NCBI RefSeq assembly: GCF_006717145.1
Contig: NZ_VFQF01000001.1
Span: 434,001-498,000, forward strand
Origin: Humibacillus xanthopallidus
GTDB taxonomy: Bacteria > Actinomycetota > Actinomycetes > Actinomycetales > Dermatophilaceae
DNA length: 64,000 bases
Direction of reading: 5' to 3'
Shown in pieces: positions 45,511-54,306 of the stretch. The notes under the pieces were generated by a model. That model was not told the DNA's origin, ran no database searches, and saw only the letters and a program-made list of their open reading frames with translations. Positions within the stretch are counted from its first letter, which is position 1, and each line of letters starts with the position of its first letter. Both the position numbers and the translations under genes were made by a program.

Positions 45511-47751
45511 ATGCCCCAGCGACCTGCGCTCGACGACCTCCTCCACGCCGCGGTGTCAGGGGTCGGGGGCGCCGAGCGGCCCGGTCAAGTCGAGATGGCG
45601 CGGGCCGTCGCCCGCTCGATCGACGCGCACGAGCACCTGCTCGTGCAGGCGGGCACCGGCACCGGAAAGTCGCTCGCCTACCTCGTGCCGGCCGTCGCCC
45701 ACGCGTTCGAGGCGGGCAAGCCCGCGGTCGTCGCGACGGCCACGCTCGCGCTGCAGGCCCAGATCGTCGACCGCGACATGCCCCGCGTGGCCGACGCGCT
45801 GGCGCCCGTTCTCGGACGTCGCCCGACCTATGCCCTCGTCAAGGGCCGCCGCAACTACGTGTGCCTCAACAAGCTCGAGGGCGGCTTCCCCGACGACGAT
45901 GAGGGGCTCTTCGGTGTCGGTCAGGTCGACGCTGCTGCCGGGCGGCTCGGCCAGGAGGTCGTGCGCCTCCGCGAGTGGGCCACGAGCACCGACTCCGGCG
46001 ACCGTGACGAGCTCGTCCCCGGTGTGTCCGAGCGGGCCTGGCGGCAGGTGTCGGTCTCGGCGCACGAGTGCATGGGCGGCAAGTGCCCGCTCGTCGCCGA
46101 GTGCTTCGTCGAGCGCGCCCGCGAGGCGGCCAAGGACGTCGACGTCATCGTCACCAACCACTCCTTCATGGCCATCGACTCGTTCGAGGGCCGCCAGATG
46201 CTGCCCGAGCACGACGTGCTCGTCGTCGACGAGGCCCACGAGCTCGTCGACCGCGTCACCGCGACGATCACCGACGAGCTCACCGGTGCCATGGTCATGA
46301 CGGCCGCCCGCAAGGCGGGTCGGATGTCGGAGAACGGTTCGGCGCTCGAGGAGGCAGGGGAGCTGCTCGCGGCCGCGCTCGAGCCGCTCGAGGAGGGCCG
46401 GATGCTCGGGGTGCCCGACTCGGTCGCCCTCGCGCTCGCTCGGGTGCGCGACACGGCGCGCACGGTGCAGAGCGACCTCAAGCCGCCGCCCGGTCAGGAG
46501 GCCGACGGGGCGCGGCAGGTCGCGCGAGCCGCCGTCGACGAGGTGCAGGAGAACGCCGAGCGCATCCTCGAGGAGCGCGAGCTCGACGTCGTGTGGCTGA
46601 ACCGCGACCAGCGCCGCGGCCCGGTCCTGCGTGTCGCCCCGATGAGCGTGGCGATGCTCGTGCGCGACAAGGTGTTCGACAACCGCACCGTCGTGCTGAC
46701 GTCGGCGACCCTCGAGCTCGGCGGCACCTTCGACGCCGTCGCCGGCACGATCGGCCTGCGGGGGGAGGGCGCCCCGGCGTGGCAGGGCCTCGACGTCGGC
46801 AGCCCGTTCGACTATCCGAAGCAGGCCATCGCCTACGTCGCCGCCCACCTGCCCCCGCCGGGTCGCGACGGCGCCGGCGACGACACGCTCGATGAGATCG
46901 AGGCGCTGGTCCGCGCCGCCGGCGGACGCACGCTCGGGCTCTTCTCCTCGATGCGGGCGGCGCAGACCGCAGCCGAGATCATGCGGGCGCGCTTCGGCGA
47001 CGACATCCCGGTCCTCTGCCAGGGCGAGGACCAGATCACGACGCTCGTGCGCCAGTTCGCCCGCGACCCGCGCACCTGCCTCTTCGGCACCCTCACCCTC
47101 TGGCAGGGGGTCGACGTGCCGGGGTCGTCGTGCCAGCTCGTCATCATCGACCGCATCCCGTTCCCGCGCCCCGACGACCCGCTCGCGTCGGCCCGCTCGC
47201 AGGCCATCGCGCGGATGGGCGGCAACGGCTTCATGGCTGTGTCTGCGACACACGCCGCGCTCCGGCTCGCCCAGGGGGCGGGTCGGCTCGTGCGACGGTC
47301 AGACGACCGTGGGGTCGTCGCCTTCCTCGACTCCCGGATGATGACGGCGCGGTATGCCGGCTTCCTCCAGCGCTCGTTGCCCCCCTTCTATCCCACGACC
47401 GACAAGACGATGGTGCTCGCCGCCCTCGCCCGCCTCGACGCGACGGCGTCGCCGCCCGTCGCCGTCGAGGAGCCCGCGCTGCGGTCGCTCACCGGTGCCC
47501 GCGCCGACGCCGACGGCACCGAGCACCCGAGGCCTGTCGCGGGGCCGCCGCCGGTCGCCGAGTCGACCCGCAGCGCCGTCACCGCCGGCCATGCGTGGAC
47601 CGACGAGCAGGACGAGGAGCTGCGCGATGCCGCCGAGTCGGGCATGCAGCTGGACGAGCTCGTCGACCACTTCGAGCTGAGCGAGGAGACCATCGCGGCC
47701 CGCCTCGAGCAGCTCGACCTCACCCTCGCCTCCGGCGCCCTCTTCGACTGA
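45511..47751 (+). CDS. dinG: DinG/XPD-family ATP-dependent DNA helicase
   Basis: The 746-residue protein is an Fe-S superfamily 2 helicase. Walker A AGTGTGKS is at 47-54, the DEAH box in VLVVDEAHEL near 240, and four cysteines for a 4Fe-4S cluster lie at about 117 (NYVCLNK) and 187-199 (HECMGGKCPLVAEC). Helicase motifs V/VI appear as LTLWQGVDVPG and QGAGRLVRR. The last 60 residues form an added helical domain (WTDEQDEELRDAAESGMQLD, FELSEETIAARLEQL) that resembles a DNA-binding helix-turn-helix. Confidence 0.93.
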   Translation: MPQRPALDDLLHAAVSGVGGAERPGQVEMARAVARSIDAHEHLLVQAGTGTGKSLAYLVPAVAHAFEAGKPAVVATATLALQAQIVDRDMPRVADALAPVLGRRPTYALVKGRRNYVCLNKLEGGFPDDDEGLFGVGQVDAAAGRLGQEVVRLREWATSTDSGDRDELVPGVSERAWRQVSVSAHECMGGKCPLVAECFVERAREAAKDVDVIVTNHSFMAIDSFEGRQMLPEHDVLVVDEAHELVDRVTATITDELTGAMVMTAARKAGRMSENGSALEEAGELLAAALEPLEEGRMLGVPDSVALALARVRDTARTVQSDLKPPPGQEADGARQVARAAVDEVQENAERILEERELDVVWLNRDQRRGPVLRVAPMSVAMLVRDKVFDNRTVVLTSATLELGGTFDAVAGTIGLRGEGAPAWQGLDVGSPFDYPKQAIAYVAAHLPPPGRDGAGDDTLDEIEALVRAAGGRTLGLFSSMRAAQTAAEIMRARFGDDIPVLCQGEDQITTLVRQFARDPRTCLFGTLTLWQGVDVPGSSCQLVIIDRIPFPRPDDPLASARSQAIARMGGNGFMAVSATHAALRLAQGAGRLVRRSDDRGVVAFLDSRMMTARYAGFLQRSLPPFYPTTDKTMVLAALARLDATASPPVAVEEPALRSLTGARADADGTEHPRPVAGPPPVAESTRSAVTAGHAWTDEQDEELRDAAESGMQLDELVDHFELSEETIAARLEQLDLTLASGALFD

Positions 47752-47797
47752 CCCGGCCACGCGGCATACCCCGTCGGTGCCCGGCCCCACCTTCCTC

Positions 47798-47867
47798 GCA
47801 ACACACCGAGCAGGCGCCAACACCACGAGGTGTGCCACGGGGGGTTGCCAACTGCTCGGTGTGTTGC
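47798..47867. repeat. 16-bp perfect inverted repeat between dinG and holA
   Basis: GCAACACACCGAGCAG (47798-47813) and its exact complement (47852-47867) enclose 38 bases that hold an inner hairpin ACACC-ACGA-GGTGT. It ends 65 bases before the holA -10 box. No T-tract follows, and neighbouring genes point the same way. Confidence 0.85.
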
Positions 47868-47931
47868 GGGCGGCGACCAGGCGTCAGGCGCGCCTCCGGG
47901 GTGGGCGGCTCACGGTGTCGGGGGCGCGTGG

Positions 47932-47937
47932 CATGGT
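47932..47937 (+). promoter_or_regulatory. -10 box of holA, leaderless type
   Basis: CATGGT is followed by six bases and the holA ATG. The first base departs from TANNNT. Confidence 0.4.
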
Positions 47938-47943
47938 TGGGCC

Positions 47944-48909
47944 ATGACCGACCCGGCTGCCTCCTCGCTCGTCCTCGTCACCGGGCCCGAGGAGTTCCTC
48001 GTCGAGCGCGCCGTCTCCGGCGTCGTCGCGAGCGCCCGCGCGGCCGAGCCCGACCTCGAGGTCATCCGTCTCGAGCCGGGCACCTACGAGGCCGGCGCCC
48101 TGCAGATGCACGCGAGCCCGTCGCTCTTCGGCGGCGTCAAGGCGATCGTCGTCACCGGGGTCCACGAGGCGCCCGAGGAGATGCAGGCCGACCTGCTGAC
48201 GCTCGTCGCGACCCCCGACCCCGACCTGCTCCTCGTCGTGGCGCACGGCGGTGGCATGCGCGGCAAGAAGGTCCTCGACACGATGAAGAAGTCCGGTGCC
48301 CGCGTCATCGACTGCCCCGCCGTCAAGACCGACCGCGACAAGACCGACTTCGTCATGAAGGAGTTCGCGGCCGCCCACCGCAAGATCACGAACGAGGGTG
48401 TGCGTGCCCTGATCGAGGCGGCCGGCAAGGACCTCCGTGAGCTGGCGGCGGCCTGCTCTCAGCTCGTCTCCGACACCGAGGGCCCCGTCGACGACGCCGT
48501 CGTGGACACCTACCACGGCGGCAAGGTCGAGGCGACCGGCTTCCGCGTCGCCGACGCGACCGTCGCGGGCCAGCCCGGCGAGGCGCTGCGCCTGCTCCGG
48601 CACGCCATCGCCTCGGGGGTCGACCCGGTGCCGATCGTCGCCGTCATCGCCTCGCAGCTGCGCCAGCTCATCAAGGTGGGATCGGCCGGCCGGGGCAGCT
48701 CGGCCCAGCTCGCCAAGAGCCTCGGCATGGCCCCGTGGCAGGTCGACAAGGCACGTCGGGCCGTCGGGCACTGGAGCGCCGACGGGCTCGCCGTCGCCGT
48801 CCAGGCCATCGCCGCCGCCGACCACGAGGTCAAGGGCGGTGGTCGCGACCCGGTCTATGCCGTCGAGCGCGCCATCCTCACCATCGCTCGAGCCCGCGCG
48901 GCGAGCTGA
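47944..48909 (+). CDS. holA: DNA polymerase III delta subunit
   Basis: HolA is the clamp-loader subunit that opens the beta ring. The 321-residue protein has the low-conservation delta fold: LVLVTGPEEFLVERAV at the start, ASPSLFGGVKAIVV, the central EAAGKDLRELAAACSQL and C-terminal PVPIVAVIASQLRQLIKV. Position directly before rpsT is conserved in actinobacteria and supports the call. Confidence 0.93.
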   Translation: MTDPAASSLVLVTGPEEFLVERAVSGVVASARAAEPDLEVIRLEPGTYEAGALQMHASPSLFGGVKAIVVTGVHEAPEEMQADLLTLVATPDPDLLLVVAHGGGMRGKKVLDTMKKSGARVIDCPAVKTDRDKTDFVMKEFAAAHRKITNEGVRALIEAAGKDLRELAAACSQLVSDTEGPVDDAVVDTYHGGKVEATGFRVADATVAGQPGEALRLLRHAIASGVDPVPIVAVIASQLRQLIKVGSAGRGSSAQLAKSLGMAPWQVDKARRAVGHWSADGLAVAVQAIAAADHEVKGGGRDPVYAVERAILTIARARAAS

Positions 48910-48963
48910 CCCCGGCCGGGCGGCATACCCCCGCGGTGGGCCGACCCCAGCACCGGAGCCGGT

Positions 48964-48993
48964 TTGGAGGGGAGCCGGGGCCGCTGGTAACTT
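48964..48993 (+). promoter_or_regulatory. Promoter of rpsT
   Basis: TTGGAG (48964-48969) and TAACTT (48988-48993) are 18 bases apart. The transcript would carry a 135-base leader with a TGCGCGC/GCGCGCA hairpin at 49005-49028, possibly an autoregulatory site. Confidence 0.6.
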
Positions 48994-49136
48994 TAACCCT
49001 TGCGTGCGCGCTCTTGGTCGTGCGCGCATGCAGGCTCTACCCAGAGCGGCTCACGCAGGGTGCCCCACGCCCGGTCCCGAGACGCTTTGCCGCCCTCTAA
49101 CGGCAACCATCCGACCGAACGAAAGAAAATCTCAAC

Positions 49137-49397
49137 GTGGCAAACATCAAGTCGCAGCTCAAGCGCATCAAGACGAACGAGAAGCGCACCGAGCGCAACA
49201 AGGCCGTCAAGAGCGAGCTCCGCACGTGGATCCGCAAGTTCCGTGAGGCCGCTGCCTCCGGCGACAAGGATGCGACGTCCGACGCCCTGAAGGTCGCTTC
49301 GACGAAGCTCGACAAGGCTGTCTCCAAGGGCGTCATCCACGCCAACCAGGCCGCCAACAAGAAGTCGGCCATGGCGAAGAAGGCCGCGTCGCTCTGA
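49137..49397 (+). CDS. rpsT: 30S ribosomal protein S20
   Basis: S20 binds 16S rRNA early in assembly. The 86-residue basic, helical protein shows [20 protein letters not shown] at the N-terminus and a [20 protein letters not shown] tail. The start is GTG with only a weak purine tract (GAAAGAAAA) upstream, which may permit feedback control. A strong hairpin follows 20 bases after the stop. Confidence 0.97.
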   Translation: MANIKSQLKRIKTNEKRTERNKAVKSELRTWIRKFREAAASGDKDATSDALKVASTKLDKAVSKGVIHANQAANKKSAMAKKAASL

Positions 49398-49417
49398 CGC
49401 GAGCCGCACCAGCCCTG

Positions 49418-49453
49418 TTCGGGCCCGTCACCGCTCGGTGACGGGCCCGAACT
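49418..49453. terminator. Perfect 16-bp hairpin between rpsT and the PemK-like gene
   Basis: GTTCGGGCCCGTCACC (49418-49433) and its exact complement (49438-49453) close a four-base loop between convergent genes. It lacks a T-tract but should stop or stabilise both messages. Confidence 0.8.
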
Positions 49454-49498
49454 GCGTCTTGAACGCCTCCTCGGGCGGGCGGTGAGGCGGCGGACGCG

Positions 49499-50047
49499 TC
49501 AGCGCAGCTGCGCGCGGGCCGCCGCGACGACGCGCTCGTAGCGGTCGCGGGGGAGCACCGCCCCCTCGCGCCGCACACCGTGGGGGTCGACCCGGACGAG
49601 CCGGTTGACCCGCACCTCGCTGGGTCGGCCGCGCCGGTCCCAGTCGCCCGTGCCGATGTCGACCCACTCACGCCCCGAGCGGCGCTCCTGCTGCTCGTCC
49701 ACGTCGTGGTCCTTGCTCGTCAGCGGCAGCGCGACGAGCCAGTCGGCCTCGCGGCCGATGACGAGCACGGGCCGGTCCTTGCCCTGGGTGTGGTCCTCCT
49801 CGTAGGGCACCCACGTCCACACGATCTCGCCGGGGTCGGGGTTGCCGTCGGGCGCGGGGGAGTACGTCGTGTCGGGCAGCGTCGTCGCATCGCCGGGGTA
49901 TGCCGTCCGGCCGCCCCCGCCGTCCTGCGCGCGCTGGGTGCCCGGCTTGGTGCTCTGAGTGCCCGGCTTCGGTCGGGGAGCGGGCTGGGAGCGGGGGCCG
50001 CGCAGGGCGCTGCGCAGGCCCTGGAGGAGGCGGTCGAGGGCAGACAT
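49499..50047 (-). CDS. PemK/MazF-like protein
   Basis: The 182-residue protein has a 75-residue Pro/Gly/Thr-rich N-terminus and a PemK-fold domain: PGEIVWTWVPYEED, RPVLVIGREADWLVALPLTSKD, VDIGTGDWDRRGRPSEVRVNRLVRV. Classical PemK/MazF are ribonuclease toxins of about 110 residues paired with an antitoxin; none is encoded here. It may be an inactive or housekeeping relative. A TACGGT box lies seven bases before ATG 50047. Confidence 0.75.
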   Translation of the reverse strand: MSALDRLLQGLRSALRGPRSQPAPRPKPGTQSTKPGTQRAQDGGGGRTAYPGDATTLPDTTYSPAPDGNPDPGEIVWTWVPYEEDHTQGKDRPVLVIGREADWLVALPLTSKDHDVDEQQERRSGREWVDIGTGDWDRRGRPSEVRVNRLVRVDPHGVRREGAVLPRDRYERVVAAARAQLR

Positions 50048-50173
50048 GGGAATCACCGTAGCCGCGCCACCGTTACCGTTTGGGTCTGAGCGCGGGTCGA
50101 TGGCGATCCACCCTGTCCGCTCCTAGTGCCCCCGGCACTGCCCGTCCGAGCCCTGAACCCGGAGAACCCACCC

Positions 50174-51388
50174 GTGAGCCCCGCCGCACGACGCACGACC
50201 TTTGCCATCCTCGCCCTCGCGCTGGGTGGCTTCGCCATCGGCACGACGGAGTTCGTCACGATGGGGCTGCTGCCCCAGATCGCCGAGGGCACCGGGGTCG
50301 ACATCGCGACGGCCGGTCACTACGTCTCGGCCTACGCCCTCGGGGTGGTCGTCGGCGCTCCGCTCATCGCCGTCATGGCGGCGAAGGTGCCGCGCAAGGG
50401 CCTGCTCATGGCGCTCATGGGCTTCTTCGCCGTGTCACACATCGCGATCGCCTTCGCCGACACCTACCCGACCGTCATGGCCGCCCGCTTCCTCGCCGGC
50501 ATCCCGCACGGCGCCTTCTTCGGCATCGGCTCGGTCGTCGCTGCCTCGCTCGTGTCGCACCAGCGGCGCACGGCCGCGGTCGCCACGCTCCTCGGTGGCC
50601 TCGGTGTCGCCAACGTCATCGGGGTGCCCCTCGCGACCCTGCTCGGGCAGCGCTACTCGTGGCACCTGCCCTACCTCGTCGTCGGCGCCGTCGCAGTCGT
50701 GACCGTCGCCGCGATCGGCGTCTTCCTGCCCCACCAGAGCCCGAGCGGCGAGGAGTCGATGCGTTCGGAGATGCGGGCCCTGCGCCGCCTGCAGGTCTGG
50801 CTCGCCCTGCTCATCGGCGTCGTCGGCTTCGGCGGCATGTTCGCGATGTACTCCTTCATCACGCCGACGATGACCGAGCTCGCCGGGCTGGACGAGAGCT
50901 ACATCCCGTGGGTGCTCGCGGCATACGGCATCGGCATGGTCACGGGCATGGTCCTCAGCGGCCGCGTCGCGAACCGCGTCGGGGTGCTCAAGGGGATCAT
51001 CATCGCGCTGTCGCTCGTCGGGGCGCTGCTCGCCGTCTTCGGCTGGGCGGCGCAGGTGCTGTGGCTCGCGGTCGTGATGGTCTTCGTGCTCGGGGTGCTT
51101 CCCTCGATCGTCGTCCCGCTGCTGCAGACGCGCCTCATGGACGTCGCCCACGAGGGGCAGTCGCTCGCGGCCGCGCTCAACCACTCGACGCTCAACATGG
51201 CCAACGCCCTCGGGGCCTGGCTCGGCTCGCTCGTGCTCGCCGCCGGCTGGGGCTACGGCGCGCCCAGCCTGGTGGGCGCCGGGCTCGCGCTCCTCGGTGT
51301 CGGCGTGGCGGTGCTGTCCGCCGTGCTCGAGCGGCGTGCGCGCGTCGCCCGTTCCACCGCGCGGCCCGTCGAGACCGCCAACGTCTGA
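50174..51388 (+). CDS. MFS exporter, AraJ/sugar-efflux type
   Basis: The 404-residue protein has twelve membrane helices and the sequence GGFAIGTTEFVTMGLLPQIA, which marks the AraJ/YdhP group of drug/arabinose-efflux-like MFS proteins; the GAPLIAVMAAKVPRKGLL loop follows. GTG 50174 with GGAG nine bases upstream is preferred to GTG 50126. The exported compound is unknown. Its direct repeat-rich 3' region is followed by the iron operon. Confidence 0.88.
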   Translation: MSPAARRTTFAILALALGGFAIGTTEFVTMGLLPQIAEGTGVDIATAGHYVSAYALGVVVGAPLIAVMAAKVPRKGLLMALMGFFAVSHIAIAFADTYPTVMAARFLAGIPHGAFFGIGSVVAASLVSHQRRTAAVATLLGGLGVANVIGVPLATLLGQRYSWHLPYLVVGAVAVVTVAAIGVFLPHQSPSGEESMRSEMRALRRLQVWLALLIGVVGFGGMFAMYSFITPTMTELAGLDESYIPWVLAAYGIGMVTGMVLSGRVANRVGVLKGIIIALSLVGALLAVFGWAAQVLWLAVVMVFVLGVLPSIVVPLLQTRLMDVAHEGQSLAAALNHSTLNMANALGAWLGSLVLAAGWGYGAPSLVGAGLALLGVGVAVLSAVLERRARVARSTARPVETANV

Positions 51389-51395
51389 CCATCCG

Positions 51396-51446
51396 CGACT
51401 CGCGGACTCGGGGACTCGGGGACTCGGGGACTCTCAACGACTCCGG
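51396..51446. repeat. Short tandem repeats of ACTCGGGG type
   Basis: Five GACTC units occur in a row, the middle three being 9-bp copies of GGGGACTCG. They start eight bases after the MFS stop. Similar GACTC/TCCGGG runs occur in several coding linkers in this window. Confidence 0.7.
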
Positions 51447-51473
51447 GCCCGGGCGGTCCACGGTGGACGGGAT

Positions 51474-51515
51474 TTGGCGTGCGCGAGCCTCGCAAATAAG
51501 GTGAGGCTTGCCTAA
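51474..51515 (+). promoter_or_regulatory. Iron-regulated promoter with IdeR/DtxR box
   Basis: TTGGCG (51474-51479) and TAAGGT (51497-51502) are 17 bases apart. TAAGGTGAGGCTTGCCTAA (51497-51515) matches the 19-bp IdeR/DtxR consensus TTAGGTTAGGCTAACCTAA at most positions and overlaps the -10 box and likely start. Iron-loaded repressor should silence the transporter operon. Confidence 0.85.
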
Positions 51516-51619
51516 CTCGCCAACGCGGTGAGGTCACCCAGTCCGGAGCAACTCACACCTGTCACGCGACTCGGCGGCCGAGCCCTCCTGCCCTCGACCC
51601 TGACACTGGGAGCCTCCTC

Positions 51620-52699
51620 GTGAACCTCCGTCGCCGACGTCCCGCCCTGCTCGTCCCCGCCCTCGCGGCCACCGCCCTCCTCGCCCTCGCGGCCTGCGGC
51701 TCCGCGGACGCCCCCGCCTCCGGATCGACCGGTGCCGCTGGGTCCTCGTCGGGGGCAGCCGCCGCCGACGGTGACCTCGTCATCTACAGCGGCCGCAACG
51801 AGAAGCTCGTCTCGGGCCTGCTCGACCAGCTGTCCGCCGCGACGGGCGTCAAGGTCAGCGTGCGCTACGCCGGCTCCAGCGAGCTCGCCGCGCAGCTGCT
51901 CGAGGAGGGCGACGCCACCAACGCCGACCTGTTCTTCAGCCAGGATGCCGGCGCCCTCGGAGCCCTCGGAGCGGCCGGCCGGCTCGAGGCCCTCGACCCG
52001 GCACTCACCGCCACGGTCATCGACGGCTACGCCGACCCGGCCAACCTCTGGGTCGGCACGTCGGCGCGCGCACGCGTCGTCGCCTACCACCCGGGGCAGG
52101 CGCCCGAGGCGGCGCAGATGACGAGCATCGACGCGGTGCTCGACCCCCGGTACAAGGGCAAGGTGGGCTTCGCCCCGTCGAACGCCTCCTTCCACGCCTT
52201 CGTCACCGCGCTGCGCGTCACCAAGGGTGAGGACGGCGCCAAGACGTGGCTCGAGCGCTTCCGCGCCAACGAGCCCAAGGCGTACGACAGCAACGTCGCC
52301 GTGCTCGACGGCGTCGACAAGGCCGAGGTGTCGCTCGGCCTCATCAACCACTACTACTGGTTCGAGAAGTCCGCCGAGAAGGGCGAGTCCGCCGTGACGG
52401 CGAAGATCCGCTTCCTCGGCTCGGACGACCCCGGCGCGCTCATCAACGTCGCCGGAGTCGGCGTGCTCAAGGGCACCGACCAGAAGGAGGCCGCGACCAA
52501 GGCGGTGTCCTTCCTCCTCGGCCCCCAGGCGCAGAAGTACTTCACCGAGACGACGTTCGAGTACCCCGTCGTCGACGGAACCCCCACGCCCGCCGGCCTG
52601 CCCGCGCTCAAGGACCTGCGCAGCTCGAGCGTCGACCTCAACAAGCTCGACTCGCTCGACCGCACCCTCGCGCTCCTAGGCGAGGTGGGTCTCACCTGA
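51620..52699 (+). CDS. Fe(III) ABC transporter substrate-binding lipoprotein
   Basis: This extracellular lipoprotein captures ferric iron. The 359-residue protein has a signal peptide with lipobox LAAC (Cys26), a Ser/Gly/Ala linker and a type II periplasmic-binding fold beginning DLVIYSGRNEKLVSGLLDQ. The NHYYWFEKS motif carries the paired tyrosines that bind iron in FbpA proteins. The GTG start has GGGAGCC upstream. It is the first gene of an operon with an IdeR box. Confidence 0.9.
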   Translation: MNLRRRRPALLVPALAATALLALAACGSADAPASGSTGAAGSSSGAAAADGDLVIYSGRNEKLVSGLLDQLSAATGVKVSVRYAGSSELAAQLLEEGDATNADLFFSQDAGALGALGAAGRLEALDPALTATVIDGYADPANLWVGTSARARVVAYHPGQAPEAAQMTSIDAVLDPRYKGKVGFAPSNASFHAFVTALRVTKGEDGAKTWLERFRANEPKAYDSNVAVLDGVDKAEVSLGLINHYYWFEKSAEKGESAVTAKIRFLGSDDPGALINVAGVGVLKGTDQKEAATKAVSFLLGPQAQKYFTETTFEYPVVDGTPTPAGLPALKDLRSSSVDLNKLDSLDRTLALLGEVGLT

Positions 52700-54306
52700 G
52701 CGCGCGCGACGCCGGGCGGGCCCCGCTCTGGCTGGTCGTCCCGTCGGTGGCAGGAGCGCTCCTCGCGCTCCTGCCGCTCGGCTACCTCGTGCTGCGCACC
52801 GTCGAGGCCGGCGACCGGGTCGGGGCGATCCTCACCCGCCCGGGCACCCTCGAGCTCGTCGGTCGCAGCCTCGCCCTCGTCGGCACGGTGACGACGCTGT
52901 GCCTCGTCCTCGGCGTCGGACTCGCGGCTCTCGTCACCCGCACCACCCTGCCCGGCCGGCGGGTCCTCGCCGTGCTGCTCGCACTGCCGCTCGCCGTCCC
53001 GAGCTACGTCGCGGCCTTCGCCTGGGTCGCGGCCGTGCCCTGGGCGCGCGGCTTCGTCGGGGCGACGCTCGTCCTCACCGCCTGCACCTACCCCTACGTC
53101 TACCTCCCCGTTGTCGCGGCGATGCGCGGGGTCGACCCGGCGCAGGAGGAGGTCGCCCGCAGCCTCGGCCGCGGCCCGTGGCGCACCTTCCTCACGGTGA
53201 CGGTGCGACAGGTCTGGCCCGCTGCGGCGTCGGGTGGTCTGCTCGTCGCGCTCTACGCGCTGAGCGACTTCGGGGCCGTGTCGCTGCTGCAGTTCGACGC
53301 CTTCACCCGCGTCATCCACACCTCCTACCGCGCGAGCTTCGACCGCACGCCCGCGGCTGTCCTCTCGCTGCTGCTCGTCGTCCTCACCGTGCTCATCGCG
53401 CTGGGTGAGCGCCGCAGCCGTCGGGGCCTCGAGCAGACCCGGGTGGGCTCGGGAGTCTCGCGTCGCTCGGAGCCGCTGCGGCTCGGGCGAATGGCCGCGG
53501 CCGCGGCGACCGCTGCCGTCCTCGCGGTCCTCGCGGTCGCACTCGCGTTCCCGCTCGCCTCGCTCGCCTACTGGTTCGTCACAGGGCTCTCCGCCGGCGT
53601 CGACGTGGAGCGTCTCGTGACGAGCACGGCGACGACCCTCCTGCTCGCGGTGCTCGGCGCCCTCGTCACGATGGCCTTCGCCGTGCCGATCGGGGTGCTC
53701 GTCGCCCGCCATCGCTCGCGCGCGACCTCCGCCATCGAGCTCGGCGCCTGGGCGGGCCACGCCCTGCCGGGCATCGTCGTCGCCCTTGCTCTCGTCTTCT
53801 TCGGGATCCGCGTCGCGCAGCCGATCTACCAGCGCACGCCGCTCCTCCTCATCGCGTATGCCGTCCTCTTCCTCCCCGCGGGCGTCGGCGCCGTGCGTGC
53901 GTCCGTCGCGATGAGCTCACCCCGGGTCGAGGAGGTCGCCCGCTCGCTCGGGAGCCGACCGCTCGACGTGCTGCGGCGGGTGACGCTCCCGCTGGCCGGC
54001 CCCGGGGTCGCGGCCGGCACGGCGCTCGTCCTGCTGACGATCATGAAGGAGCTGCCGGCGACGCTGCTGCTGCGCCCGACCGGCGCCAACACGCTGGCCA
54101 CGAGCCTGTGGACCGAGACGGGGGTCGCCGCGTATGCCGCCGCCGCTCCCTACGCTCTCGCGCTCGTGGCGCTCGCCGTCGTTCCGACGCTGTGGCTCAT
54201 GCACGCGCAGGGGCGGCTCGGTGAGTCCGGTGAGTCGGGCGACCCCTGCGAGCCCCCCACCTCCCTCGACCAACCCAGTGACCCGCACCGAAGGAGAGTC
54301 CCGTGA
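52696..54306 (+). CDS. Fe(III) ABC transporter permease, two-domain
   Basis: The 536-residue protein is a fused double permease, like FbpB: about 12 helices in two halves, each with an EAA loop (EEVARSLGRGPWRTFLTVTV and EEVARSLGSRPLDVLRRVTL). No ATG, GTG or TTG fits the natural N-terminus; a CTG at 52696 overlaps the upstream stop (CTGA) with GAGGTGGG six bases before it and yields a full first helix. The next standard codon, GTG 52747, would cut into that helix. The C-terminal tail is repetitive (GESGESGDP). Confidence 0.87.
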   Translation: MSARDAGRAPLWLVVPSVAGALLALLPLGYLVLRTVEAGDRVGAILTRPGTLELVGRSLALVGTVTTLCLVLGVGLAALVTRTTLPGRRVLAVLLALPLAVPSYVAAFAWVAAVPWARGFVGATLVLTACTYPYVYLPVVAAMRGVDPAQEEVARSLGRGPWRTFLTVTVRQVWPAAASGGLLVALYALSDFGAVSLLQFDAFTRVIHTSYRASFDRTPAAVLSLLLVVLTVLIALGERRSRRGLEQTRVGSGVSRRSEPLRLGRMAAAAATAAVLAVLAVALAFPLASLAYWFVTGLSAGVDVERLVTSTATTLLLAVLGALVTMAFAVPIGVLVARHRSRATSAIELGAWAGHALPGIVVALALVFFGIRVAQPIYQRTPLLLIAYAVLFLPAGVGAVRASVAMSSPRVEEVARSLGSRPLDVLRRVTLPLAGPGVAAGTALVLLTIMKELPATLLLRPTGANTLATSLWTETGVAAYAAAAPYALALVALAVVPTLWLMHAQGRLGESGESGDPCEPPTSLDQPSDPHRRRVP

